Assembly (NCBI GenBank): GCA_003561145.1
Contig: PWXL01000184.1
Location: forward strand, 1-5,588
Source of the DNA: Candidatus Atribacteria bacterium
Lineage (GTDB): Bacteria; Atribacterota; Atribacteria; Atribacterales; Atribacteraceae
Length of the DNA: 5,588 bases
Direction: 5' to 3'
Shown: positions 1 to 5,588 of the stretch, in pieces
Layout of the letters: each line of letters starts with the position of its first letter
How positions within the stretch are numbered: the first letter of the stretch is position 1
Translations under genes and position numbers: made by a program
The notes under the pieces: generated by a model
Database searches by the model: none
What the model saw: only the letters and a program-made list of their open reading frames with translations
What the model was told of the DNA's origin: nothing

Positions 1-274
1 AAAGAACATACGCATCAGCACAATCAGGAGAAATTTTCAGAGCTTTCAATGCCAAGGCGATACGGACGAATGGGTCCTCTTCTTCCCAGGCTTTATACAT
101 TGCATCCTGGGCCTCACCAATTGGTCCGGAACTTCTGTTTTTTTTGAAAAAGTCCGCCAGAAACCGTTCCATCTCCTGGGGTCCGGGTATTTTTTCGACA
201 TCGAAGGGATCATGCTGCTTTTCAACCTTCCCGCTCTTTTCCTGTTCCCTCGGCTTTTTTTTCCTCTTAGTCAT
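1..274 (-). CDS. TPR-type hypothetical protein, N-terminal part (runs off window)
   Basis: The first 91 codons of a leftward gene are visible; the rest lies outside the window. The protein opens with a very basic, charged stretch (MTKRKKKPREQEKSGKVEKQ), continues with an acidic/hydrophobic helix-like segment (residues ~33-47, EMERFLADFFKK), and then reads AQDAMYKAWEEEDPFVRIAL followed by ALKISPDCADAYVL. That last part looks like a tetratricopeptide helix pair and resembles small TPR proteins that I recall as common in Firmicutes, with the SPDCADAYVL signature. Their function is not established, and I assign none. The ATG at 272-274 is preceded by AGAAAGGA at good spacing. That ribosome binding site overlaps the end of the truncated deaminase gene upstream, whose TAG is separated from this ATG by only two bases, so the two genes are probably translated in a coupled way. 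No signal peptide is seen, so the protein is presumably cytoplasmic. Confidence 0.75.
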   Translation of the reverse strand, partial: MTKRKKKPREQEKSGKVEKQHDPFDVEKIPGPQEMERFLADFFKKNRSSGPIGEAQDAMYKAWEEEDPFVRIALALKALKISPDCADAYVL

Positions 275-276
275 GG

Positions 277-519
277 CTATTCCTTTCTTATATTTTTCCG
301 TATCCGGCATTCCCCTGCGGTTACCATGGCGGCAATGGCACTGTGCTCTGCGCAAAAACCCATGCCAGAACCAATATCGATACACACACCAAGAAATATA
401 TTGCCTGTGTCGGTTACCAGAGCACAGCCCACGTCTCCAATGGTATATTCACCCAGTGTGTACGGGCGAATAACAGAGCCGGCACTCTCAAGCAATGCCT
501 GATTCGCAATGTCTTTCAT
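277..519 (-). CDS. C-terminally truncated cytidine deaminase-like protein, probably inactive
   Basis: This 80-residue protein matches the first half of the small homotetrameric cytidine deaminases, which hydrolyse cytidine or deoxycytidine to uridine in pyrimidine salvage. Residues 28-50 (GDVGCALVTDTGNIFLGVCI and on) form the usual first strands. Residues 56-63 read CAEHSAIA, where C56 is a zinc ligand and E58 the proton shuttle. Family members normally have about 125-140 residues and a second motif, PCxxC, supplying two more zinc ligands. Here the reading frame ends soon after the CRIRK segment, as NIRKE-stop, so PCxxC is absent. I find no continuation of the deaminase in other frames, so a deletion looks more likely than a simple frameshift. 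The start is well supported: AGGGGG lies six bases before the ATG at 517-519. Without the second zinc motif the enzyme should not work. I list it as a CDS because its start and frame are clean, but it is probably a pseudogene. Confidence 0.75.
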   Translation of the reverse strand: MKDIANQALLESAGSVIRPYTLGEYTIGDVGCALVTDTGNIFLGVCIDIGSGMGFCAEHSAIAAMVTAGECRIRKNIRKE

Positions 520-608
520 GGTTAACCCCCTGGATGAAAGCCGTCATTCTTATTCTACAGGTTTGGCTAACTTTGGTATACACCCGACTGCAGCATACAC
601 ACCGCTGC

Positions 609-637
609 TTGACAGCTGTAAATGTTCCAAGTATAAT
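609..637 (+). promoter_or_regulatory. Consensus sigma-A/sigma-70 promoter of the LacI-family regulator gene
   Basis: TTGACA at 609-614 and TATAAT at 632-637 are separated by 17 bases, so both hexamers and the spacing match the housekeeping consensus exactly. The predicted transcription start is near 644, giving a 5' leader of about 28 bases before the regulator ATG at 673. The spacer begins with a palindromic ACAGCTGT (612-619 overlaps the -35 end). Promoters this close to consensus usually need a repressor to keep them quiet, which fits the candidate operator just downstream. No second strong promoter is evident before the transporter genes, so this one may drive the whole operon. Confidence 0.75.
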
Positions 638-652
638 ACAAGCAAATACTTC

Positions 653-664
653 TAAAACGATTTA
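653..664 (+). promoter_or_regulatory. Candidate LacI-family operator overlapping the initial transcribed region
   Basis: TAAAACGATTTA is an imperfect palindrome around a central CG: five of six base pairs are symmetrical (TAAAaC against TAAAtC on the other strand). LacI/GalR-family operators are typically 12-20 base palindromes with a central CG bound by the hinge helices, so form and place both fit. It sits roughly 8-20 bases after the predicted transcription start, where a bound repressor could block initiation or early elongation. That the neighbouring regulator binds here is inference; I found no second clear copy before the transporter genes. Confidence 0.4.
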
Positions 665-672
665 ATAATCTT

Positions 673-1707
673 ATGCCTATTACCCTGAAAGATGTATCCA
701 AATTGGCCGGAGTTTCCCTTGCCACAGCATCTTTAGTGCTCAACAACCAAAAGGGGGTCTCCGAAAATACCAGAAAAAAGGTTTTAGAAGCCGCCCAAAA
801 ACTGGGGTACCGGCCGAATATCCTGGCCCGCAACCTGATCAAGGGAAAAACCAATACTATCCTCCTCTGTACATTTATCAAGGAACAGAATAAGTTCTCT
901 ACTTTTTATGGAGATCTCATCAACAGCCTTCTCATCGCCATATCATCCCAAGGCTATTATCTTCAAATGGTAGTCAAAGGAGAGTTTTTCAACGGACATC
1001 CATTGGACAAAAGGGAGGCTCTCTTGGACATTGCGCATAATCGACTTTTCGAAGGTTTGATCATTCTCTCCCACTGGCCTATTCACTATCCTGAAATCAG
1101 CGACCTGGTCAAAGAAAATTTTCCCTTTGTCATAGTGAACCAGAGGTTGGAAGGAGAAGGGGTAAGCTACGTTGATATCGACCATTATAATGGTGCAAAA
1201 GAGGTCGTTTCGTCTTTAATCAGAAAGGGCCACAACCACATCGCCCATATCCGGGGACCCGAAGAACACCGGCATGCACAAGAGCGATATCACGCCTATG
1301 TCGATACACTCCTCGAGAACGATATCCCACTGAAAAAAGAGTACATCGTGGAGGGGAATTTCCGCCGGCTTAGCGGAAGGACAGCTATGGAGCAACTTCT
1401 TGAACTCAGTCCCCTCCCCACCGCCGTATTCGCCGCCAACGACAAGATGGCCATCGGAGCCCTGGAGGTGGCGAGGGAAAGAGACATGACCATTCCTCAA
1501 GAGTTAGACATTGTTGGCTTTGATGGTATCGAGGCGGTGAAATATACCTATCCGCCCTTGCCAACCGCTGAACAACCCCTCAGGGAATTGGGGAAAGTAG
1601 CGGCCACTTCGCTTATAGAAAGAATCAAAGGAGGTGATACAAGGAAAATTGTGCTCCCATGTCGAATGGTCAAGTGGGACGGTTTCACCTGGACGAAGTT
1701 GGAATAA
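673..1707 (+). CDS. LacI/GalR-family transcriptional regulator
   Basis: This is a full-length regulator of 344 residues, the normal size for the family. Residues 3-22 (TLKDVSKLAGVSLATASLVL) are the N-terminal helix-turn-helix, with SLATAS as recognition helix. Residues 47-60 (RPNILARNLIKGKT) are the hinge that inserts into the minor groove at the operator centre. The rest is a periplasmic-binding-protein-like effector domain; landmarks are FEGLIIL (126-132), FVIVNQR (152-158), FAANDKMAIGALE (253-265), IPQELDIVGFDG (274-285) and PPLPTAEQP (294-302), where the family usually has LTT. Such proteins mostly respond to sugars, and the adjoining importer makes an oligosaccharide or its breakdown product the likely effector. 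The ATG at 673 is the only possible start: the frame is closed upstream by a stop at 634-636, and later starts would delete the DNA-binding helix. No Shine-Dalgarno sequence precedes it, which may keep expression low. It probably controls its own promoter and the transporter genes. Confidence 0.93.
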   Translation: MPITLKDVSKLAGVSLATASLVLNNQKGVSENTRKKVLEAAQKLGYRPNILARNLIKGKTNTILLCTFIKEQNKFSTFYGDLINSLLIAISSQGYYLQMVVKGEFFNGHPLDKREALLDIAHNRLFEGLIILSHWPIHYPEISDLVKENFPFVIVNQRLEGEGVSYVDIDHYNGAKEVVSSLIRKGHNHIAHIRGPEEHRHAQERYHAYVDTLLENDIPLKKEYIVEGNFRRLSGRTAMEQLLELSPLPTAVFAANDKMAIGALEVARERDMTIPQELDIVGFDGIEAVKYTYPPLPTAEQPLRELGKVAATSLIERIKGGDTRKIVLPCRMVKWDGFTWTKLE

Positions 1708-1709
1708 GG

Positions 1710-1726
1710 AGAGAGAAGTTCTCTCT
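1710..1726 (+). repeat. Small perfect inverted repeat just after the regulator gene
   Basis: AGAGAGAA and TTCTCTCT flank a single G, three bases after the regulator stop codon. As RNA it could form a stem of about six pairs (AGAGAG/CTCTCT) with an AAGTT loop. No T-run follows (the sequence continues GAGCTTCGGTTTAG), so it is not a convincing intrinsic terminator and read-through into the binding-protein gene seems likely. It could be an mRNA processing or stability element, a protein-binding palindrome, or chance. Confidence 0.35.
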
Positions 1727-1803
1727 GAGCTTCGGTTTAGGGGGAAATAGGCAGTATCGGCTGGAGAACTAATAACGTGTGGGATGATAATATTTTAGTA
1801 TGA

Positions 1804-1825
1804 GGTTTATGAAAATAAATAAACC
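1804..1825 (+). promoter_or_regulatory. Leader hairpin before the binding-protein gene
   Basis: GGTTTAT (1804-1810) and ATAAACC (1819-1825) are perfect complements around an eight-base A-rich loop. The stem ends about ten bases before the Shine-Dalgarno sequence, so it would leave that site exposed and may protect the 5' end of a processed transcript. A weak extended -10-like TGATAATAT lies at 1785-1793 with no recognisable -35, so a separate promoter for the transporter genes is possible but poorly supported. The 140-base gap between the regulator and binding-protein genes holds nothing else that I can identify. Confidence 0.3.
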
Positions 1826-1847
1826 CTTTACCTGAAGGAGGAGAAAC

Positions 1848-3749
1848 ATGATGAAATGTAAATGGGGAATTATGATTTTGATGGTTTTGGTGTTGATGTT
1901 TTCCCTGTCTTTCACTGCTTTCGCTCAACTCCCGGGAGGAATTCCCCGGGAAGAGACCATGATTGCCGACCAATTGACCGGCCGGGTTGGAATGCCAGAT
2001 AATTTTAACCTCTGGGCGGGCTGGAGAAATCAAGACCGGGGGTTGCAGCAGCTGCTTCTCGAACCCCTGTGGACAGTCGATTATGCCACCGGCGAGATTA
2101 TTTCCGGATCGGCGGCTGAACCTCCCGAGTACAGTGAAGATTTGATGCAGATGACCATCCACTTGCGTGAAGGCGTCGACTGGAACGACGGGGTTCCCTT
2201 CACCGCTGACGATGTGGCATTTACCATCGAACTCCATGTCGATACACCGGGCCTGCTCTACCACGGACCGATGGCAGAATTTGTAGAAAGTGTGACCGTC
2301 GTCGACGAGCATACCGTGACGGTGAATCTCACAAGACCCAGTTCCAGGTTCCACGCGCATTTTCTAGACCGCTGGGGATGCCTGCGGATCATGCCGAAGC
2401 ATATTTTCGAGGATGTCGAAGATGTCATGGCCTTCAAATACAATCCCCCGGTCGGCACAGGGGCATACAGGCTGCTTGATTACGACCCGGCCGGCTTCTG
2501 GACCCTGTGGGAACGACGGGAAGATTGGGACAGGTCTCCCACGGGCATACTCTACGGGGAGCCGCAGCCACAATACGTGTTGTTCCAGTGGTTTGAAAGT
2601 GAAGAAGGAAAGATCCTCGCCCAGCTTCGCAACGAACTTGACATGGCCCAGCATACCGAGGAAGGGCTCCGGGTCATCCTGGACAGGAGCGACACCGCCC
2701 GTGCATGGCGGAGAGATTGGCCATGGGTGGTGAACATTGACCCCTGCATCACCGGAATATTGCTGAACAATATGGTTGAACCATACGACAACAAAGACGT
2801 ACGGTGGGCGTTGACACTGGCTATAGACATCGTGGATTACGCAGCGATCGCCACCGACCTGATGGCCCCTGTGAGTCCGCTACACCTTCCCCCTGTTCCA
2901 GCATACCTGGAGCACTTTTTCCTGCCCATGGAAGACTGGCTGAAAGAGTTTGAGATCGATATTGGTAATGGGGAGATGTTCAAACCTTATGACCCTGATG
3001 TTTCCCAAAGGATTCTTGCTGAGGCGGAAGAGAGAGGGTATCCCATTCCGGATGATCCCGATATTATCCTGGAACAATTCGGCATGGGATGGTGGAAGTA
3101 TGCCCCTGACGTCGCCGCCCAACTCCTCGAGAACAATGGTTTTTCCAGGAACGCAGAAGGAAATTGGCTGCTTCCCGACGGTTCACCCTGGAAAATCGAT
3201 ATCGTATCAGACCCCCCTGTGGCGCATCATCACATGAAAAACGCTTTAGCTGCCGCCGAGCAGTGGAGAAACTTCGGAATCGACGCTACCGTATACGCGA
3301 CCGAGGCATACAACGACTTGACAATGATGGGAGATTACTCGGTTTCCACTACGTGGCCAGCTGCTGAACCCTGGGGAGCGGGAGTGGACCTTATCAGAAC
3401 GTTCGATGTCTGGCATTCTCGTAATTTAACCCCTATTGGTGAAACTGTCGCGATCGGCCCGGGAGGCGCCGCGCGCTGGTCTGATCCCCGGATGGATGAA
3501 ATTATCGAAGCCATGGAAGTAACCGATCCGATCGCAGAAGAGGAAAAAACCATCGAGCTCGGAATCGAGGCTTTGAAACTCGTGATCGAAGAGATGCCCA
3601 CTATCGCGACCTATGGTTACACTGGACCTATCGCTTATGACGAGGCATACTGGACCAACTGGCCGGGAGCTGAGAATCCTTACAGCCAGCCTTACCAGCA
3701 TTGGCCGAATCTCAAATATATGCTCCCGTTCCTGGAGAAGGCTGAGTAA
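1848..3749 (+). CDS. Family 5 ABC transporter substrate-binding protein (Opp/Dpp type), likely oligosaccharide or peptide
   Basis: The 633-residue product is an extracytoplasmic binding protein of the SBP_bac_5 family, which captures the cargo and hands it to the membrane permeases. Residues 1-26 form a signal peptide (MMKCKWG, hydrophobic core, cleavage after AFA, before QLPGG). There is no lipobox cysteine at the cleavage site, so a soluble or otherwise attached protein is expected. Family landmarks are LREGVDWNDGVPFTADDVAF (106-125), GTGAYRLLDYDP (203-214) and DNKDVRWALTLAID (314-327). It is longer than typical DppA/OppA proteins (about 500-550 residues); the extra length includes a stretch around 340-415. 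It contains 27 tryptophans, many of them in the mature chain as WxW or WW. This recalls the long Thermotoga family 5 proteins that bind cellobiose and other beta-linked oligosaccharides, and the LacI-type regulator upstream agrees, but a peptide ligand cannot be excluded. AAGGAGG (1835-1841) is ideally placed for the ATG at 1848; the next ATG at 1851 is an alternative. Confidence 0.93.
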   Translation: MMKCKWGIMILMVLVLMFSLSFTAFAQLPGGIPREETMIADQLTGRVGMPDNFNLWAGWRNQDRGLQQLLLEPLWTVDYATGEIISGSAAEPPEYSEDLMQMTIHLREGVDWNDGVPFTADDVAFTIELHVDTPGLLYHGPMAEFVESVTVVDEHTVTVNLTRPSSRFHAHFLDRWGCLRIMPKHIFEDVEDVMAFKYNPPVGTGAYRLLDYDPAGFWTLWERREDWDRSPTGILYGEPQPQYVLFQWFESEEGKILAQLRNELDMAQHTEEGLRVILDRSDTARAWRRDWPWVVNIDPCITGILLNNMVEPYDNKDVRWALTLAIDIVDYAAIATDLMAPVSPLHLPPVPAYLEHFFLPMEDWLKEFEIDIGNGEMFKPYDPDVSQRILAEAEERGYPIPDDPDIILEQFGMGWWKYAPDVAAQLLENNGFSRNAEGNWLLPDGSPWKIDIVSDPPVAHHHMKNALAAAEQWRNFGIDATVYATEAYNDLTMMGDYSVSTTWPAAEPWGAGVDLIRTFDVWHSRNLTPIGETVAIGPGGAARWSDPRMDEIIEAMEVTDPIAEEEKTIELGIEALKLVIEEMPTIATYGYTGPIAYDEAYWTNWPGAENPYSQPYQHWPNLKYMLPFLEKAE

Positions 3750-3761
3750 GCCAGGCACTAC

Positions 3762-3798
3762 AAAGGCTTCCTGGTGTGTTTCACACCAGGAAGCCTTT
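3762..3798 (+). terminator. Perfect 17-bp intergenic hairpin between binding-protein and permease genes
   Basis: AAAGGCTTCCTGGTGTG (3762-3778) is exactly complementary to CACACCAGGAAGCCTTT (3782-3798), with a TTT loop. It starts 12 bases after the binding-protein stop and ends two bases before the ribosome binding site of the permease (AAGGGGG, 3801-3807). The 3' arm ends in only three T residues and is followed by CC, so it is at best a leaky terminator. A strong hairpin in this position is a known way of protecting the upstream mRNA from 3' exonucleases and lowering downstream expression, giving more binding protein than permease, as with the repeats after malE in E. coli. Whether it terminates, stabilises or marks a processing site is inference. 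Confidence 0.8.
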
Positions 3799-3812
3799 CC
3801 AAGGGGGTTATT

Positions 3813-4817
3813 ATGAGATTTGTGAAAGAATATCTTGTTCCAAGGTTAATACAATATTTTGCGGTTATTTTCTGCGGCATAACCGCGGTGTTCCTGATAC
3901 CCCGTTTTACCGGCCAGGACCCTATTTTGGGGGTCATCGCCGAAATCCAAGCACAGGGGTCTTCTTTAGATGCAAGCGCAGTAAGAAGCTTGATGGAATC
4001 ACTCAGAGAACTCTATGGACTGGAAGGTACTCTTTTCGAGCAATATGTTGCAATGTGGCAACGGGTTATCGCATTCGATTTCGGGCCTTCTTTTTTCCAG
4101 TTTCCTACACCGGTAGCCGATTTACTCAGAATATATCTCCCCTGGACAATCGGTTTGTTCGTTACCACAACGGTTCTTGCCTGGGCATTAGGAAATGTAA
4201 TAGGCGGTATAGCGGGATATTTCTCCCATAAACGCTGGTCGAAAGTTTTTGACGCCGTTGTTATGGTTGTTCGACCGGTCCCCCATTATATATTCGGTAT
4301 CCTGGTCCTCATCCTCTTTGCTTATGTGTGGCAAATTTTCCCGGTGGGTGGGATTATGTTGGGAAGAAGTACGGTTTTCAATCTCAATTTCATTCTTACC
4401 ATCATCCGACATTCCTTCCTCCCGGCACTGACTCTTTTGATACTGGGTGGCGCGATCTGGTTCCAACAGATGAAACTCCTGGTGCAAAACGTGAAAAGGG
4501 AGGACTTTGTTCAATACGCACATACCGGCGGAGTAAAGGAAACGCGCATCATCCCCCGCTACGTGTTACGAAACGCCATGCTTCCCCAAATCACACAGCT
4601 TACCCTTGCCCTTGGACAGGTGTTCAGCGGGGTGCTCATCGTGGAAATGGTATTTTCCTATCCAGGAATGGGCCTTTTATTGTACAGAGCGGTAACCCGC
4701 AATGACTACAACCTGGTCATGGGAATCACTGTTCTCTCCATCTTGACCATTACCACCGCGGTTTTGATCATGGACCTTTTGTATCCGTTGTTCGATCCAA
4801 GAATCAGACACAGATAG
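3813..4817 (+). CDS. ABC transporter permease, DppB/OppB type
   Basis: This 334-residue membrane protein is the first of the two permease subunits of the importer, forming with its partner the path through the cytoplasmic membrane. A first membrane segment lies at about 12-30, followed by an external loop (about 31-105) typical of DppB. Further segments lie near 109-136, 147-171, 193-213, 256-281 and 302-323. The cytoplasmic EAA loop that contacts the ATPase is at about 229-258 (REDFVQYAHTGG, then RYVLRNAMLP). It ends with the standard LRNAMLP and is followed by VFSGVLIVEMVFSYPGMG (270-287), a strong DppB signature. The usual A-R-A-K-G of the loop reads A-H-T-G-G. I chose the ATG at 3813 because AAGGGGG lies five bases upstream and MRFVKEYLVPRL is the family's normal beginning. 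An earlier in-frame ATG at 3774 would place 13 extra residues inside the hairpin and lacks a ribosome binding site. The gene is 10 bases from the next permease and surely co-transcribed with it. Confidence 0.93.
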   Translation: MRFVKEYLVPRLIQYFAVIFCGITAVFLIPRFTGQDPILGVIAEIQAQGSSLDASAVRSLMESLRELYGLEGTLFEQYVAMWQRVIAFDFGPSFFQFPTPVADLLRIYLPWTIGLFVTTTVLAWALGNVIGGIAGYFSHKRWSKVFDAVVMVVRPVPHYIFGILVLILFAYVWQIFPVGGIMLGRSTVFNLNFILTIIRHSFLPALTLLILGGAIWFQQMKLLVQNVKREDFVQYAHTGGVKETRIIPRYVLRNAMLPQITQLTLALGQVFSGVLIVEMVFSYPGMGLLLYRAVTRNDYNLVMGITVLSILTITTAVLIMDLLYPLFDPRIRHR

Positions 4818-4827
4818 GCGGTAGCAT

Positions 4828-5588
4828 ATGGAGCTATTGAGAGATCTTTTGAAAGATTACAGGTTTGCCATAGGTTTTATTCTCTTGTGTGTACTCGTAT
4901 TTCTCGTCGCCGTCTCTTTCTTTTCACCGTATGACCCCGTCAGGTGGCGCCAGGTTCCACGCGACCGGGCCCCATCATGGCCCCATATCCTGGGGACCAA
5001 TTCCAAGGGTCAGGACGTCTTTTGGGAAGCGACCTTTGCCATCCGCAACTCCCTCATCATCGCTATTATTGCGGGTTCGCTGTCACGAATCATAGCGGTA
5101 CTCGTCGGGTTTATCGCCGGTTATAAAGGAGGACTTTCGGATAGAGTCCTCATGGGTATTTCAGATGGCCTTTTAGTTATTCCACTGTTTCTTATCCTTG
5201 TCATGGTGGCGATGTTGTTACGGGCAACCATGACACTGGTCAATACCGGCCTTTTGTTAGCCTTTTTCGGATGGGCCTGGGATGCCAGGACCATCCGGTC
5301 ACAGATTCTGAGTCTCCGTGAGCGGGAATTTACCCAAACATCCTTACTGTCAGGAAACGGGACCCTTCCCCTGGTTTCCAAGGAGTATCTTCCATTCACC
5401 ATACCACTTATTTTTTCTACACTCATTAACAACATAGCCTGGGCAATCGGCATGGAAATCGTGCTCGCCATTCTCGGATTAGTCAGGCTGGAAATTCCTA
5501 CTCTCGGTACAACCATCCAGTGGGCTATTTCCTACCAGGCCATGCTATTGGGCCACTGGTGGTGGATACTCACTCCTGTTGTTTTGAC
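4828..5588 (+). CDS. ABC transporter permease, DppC/OppC type (3' end outside window)
   Basis: The second permease subunit, 253 codons visible and still open at the window end, against about 280-330 residues for complete relatives. The first membrane segment is at about 13-34, leading into SPYDPVRWRQV (33-43). HILGTNSKGQDVFWEATFAI (53-72) corresponds to the DppC hallmark HxLGTDxxGRDVF. Then come segments near 75-98, 112-134, 136-152 and 190-216, with another starting near 245. The EAA-type loop for the ATPase lies at about 163-190 (LREREFTQTSLLSGNG, ending EYLPF), more divergent than in the partner permease. The ATG at 4828 follows AGGCGG (4816-4821), which overlaps the TAG of the preceding gene, so translation is probably coupled. 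Genes for the two ATPases, and possibly a glycoside hydrolase, would be expected further right; that is an expectation from the usual order, not something visible here. Confidence 0.92.
   Translation, partial: MELLRDLLKDYRFAIGFILLCVLVFLVAVSFFSPYDPVRWRQVPRDRAPSWPHILGTNSKGQDVFWEATFAIRNSLIIAIIAGSLSRIIAVLVGFIAGYKGGLSDRVLMGISDGLLVIPLFLILVMVAMLLRATMTLVNTGLLLAFFGWAWDARTIRSQILSLREREFTQTSLLSGNGTLPLVSKEYLPFTIPLIFSTLINNIAWAIGMEIVLAILGLVRLEIPTLGTTIQWAISYQAMLLGHWWWILTPVVL

Noticed and set aside
144..525. Plus-strand open frames across the leftward deaminase and TPR genes
   Set aside because: They are low-complexity antisense reads; the minus-strand frames have ribosome binding sites and recognisable family motifs.
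520..672. Leftward promoter for the deaminase/TPR pair
   Set aside because: Possible boxes on the minus strand (TTTACA with TATGCT, 19-base spacing) are too weak and badly spaced to call.
1710..1740. Intrinsic terminator after the regulator gene
   Set aside because: The inverted repeat is short and no run of T follows, so termination cannot be supported.
1737..2360. Long open frame on the minus strand (207 codons) across the start of the binding-protein gene
   Set aside because: It overlaps a well-supported gene along most of its length, lacks a recognisable ribosome binding site or family motif, and its composition is that expected of an antisense shadow.
3774..3812. Earlier in-frame start for the DppB-type permease
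   Set aside because: The ATG at 3774 is inside the left arm of the 17-bp hairpin, has no ribosome binding site, and would add residues absent from the family; the ATG at 3813 has AAGGGGG in place.
5121..5516. Minus-strand open frame of 131 codons inside the second permease gene
   Set aside because: It lies fully antisense to a clear DppC-type protein and shows no domain; the plus-strand membrane protein explains the region.
1..5588. CRISPR array, tRNA, rRNA, transposase or phage attachment site
   Set aside because: No regularly spaced repeats, no tRNA or rRNA-like sequence, and no mobile-element gene or terminal repeats were seen on either strand.

Overview
The window reads as bacterial chromosome, probably from an anaerobic member of the Bacillota or a relative. 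This rests on strong purine-rich ribosome binding sites before four of the six genes, a near-ideal sigma-A promoter, a truncated cytidine deaminase whose remaining half is of the short CAEHSAIAAM type, and the start of a small TPR protein of a kind I associate with Firmicutes. The taxonomic guess is an inference. The substrate-binding protein has a cleavable signal peptide without a lipobox, which is less usual for a classical Gram-positive and leaves a diderm lineage possible.

Left end (1-519, minus strand): two closely coupled genes read leftwards. The first is a cytidine deaminase-like gene that keeps its ribosome binding site, start and CAE active-site motif but stops after 80 residues, before the PCxxC zinc motif. 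Two bases beyond its stop begins a TPR-type protein that runs off the window. A 153-base divergent intergenic region (520-672) follows. It carries a TTGACA-17-TATAAT promoter pointing right and, between the -10 box and the regulator start, an imperfect 12-base palindrome with a central CG, a plausible operator for the LacI-family regulator next to it.

Right part (673-5588, plus strand): a LacI/GalR-family regulator (344 aa), a 140-base gap with two small inverted repeats, a family 5 extracytoplasmic solute-binding protein (633 aa), a perfect 17-bp hairpin, a DppB-type permease (334 aa) and a DppC-type permease open at the window end. This is the front of an Opp/Dpp-type ABC importer operon; the two ATPases would be expected just downstream. 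A sugar-type regulator at the head of the operon and an unusually long, tryptophan-rich binding protein suggest that the cargo is an oligosaccharide rather than a peptide, as established for several Thermotoga family 5 binding proteins. The hairpin after the binding-protein gene fits the usual need for much more binding protein than permease.

I see no mobile element, CRISPR array, tRNA or rRNA. Apart from the broken deaminase and the regulatory details, the window is a conventional transporter locus, and I do not find convincing evidence of an undescribed system.
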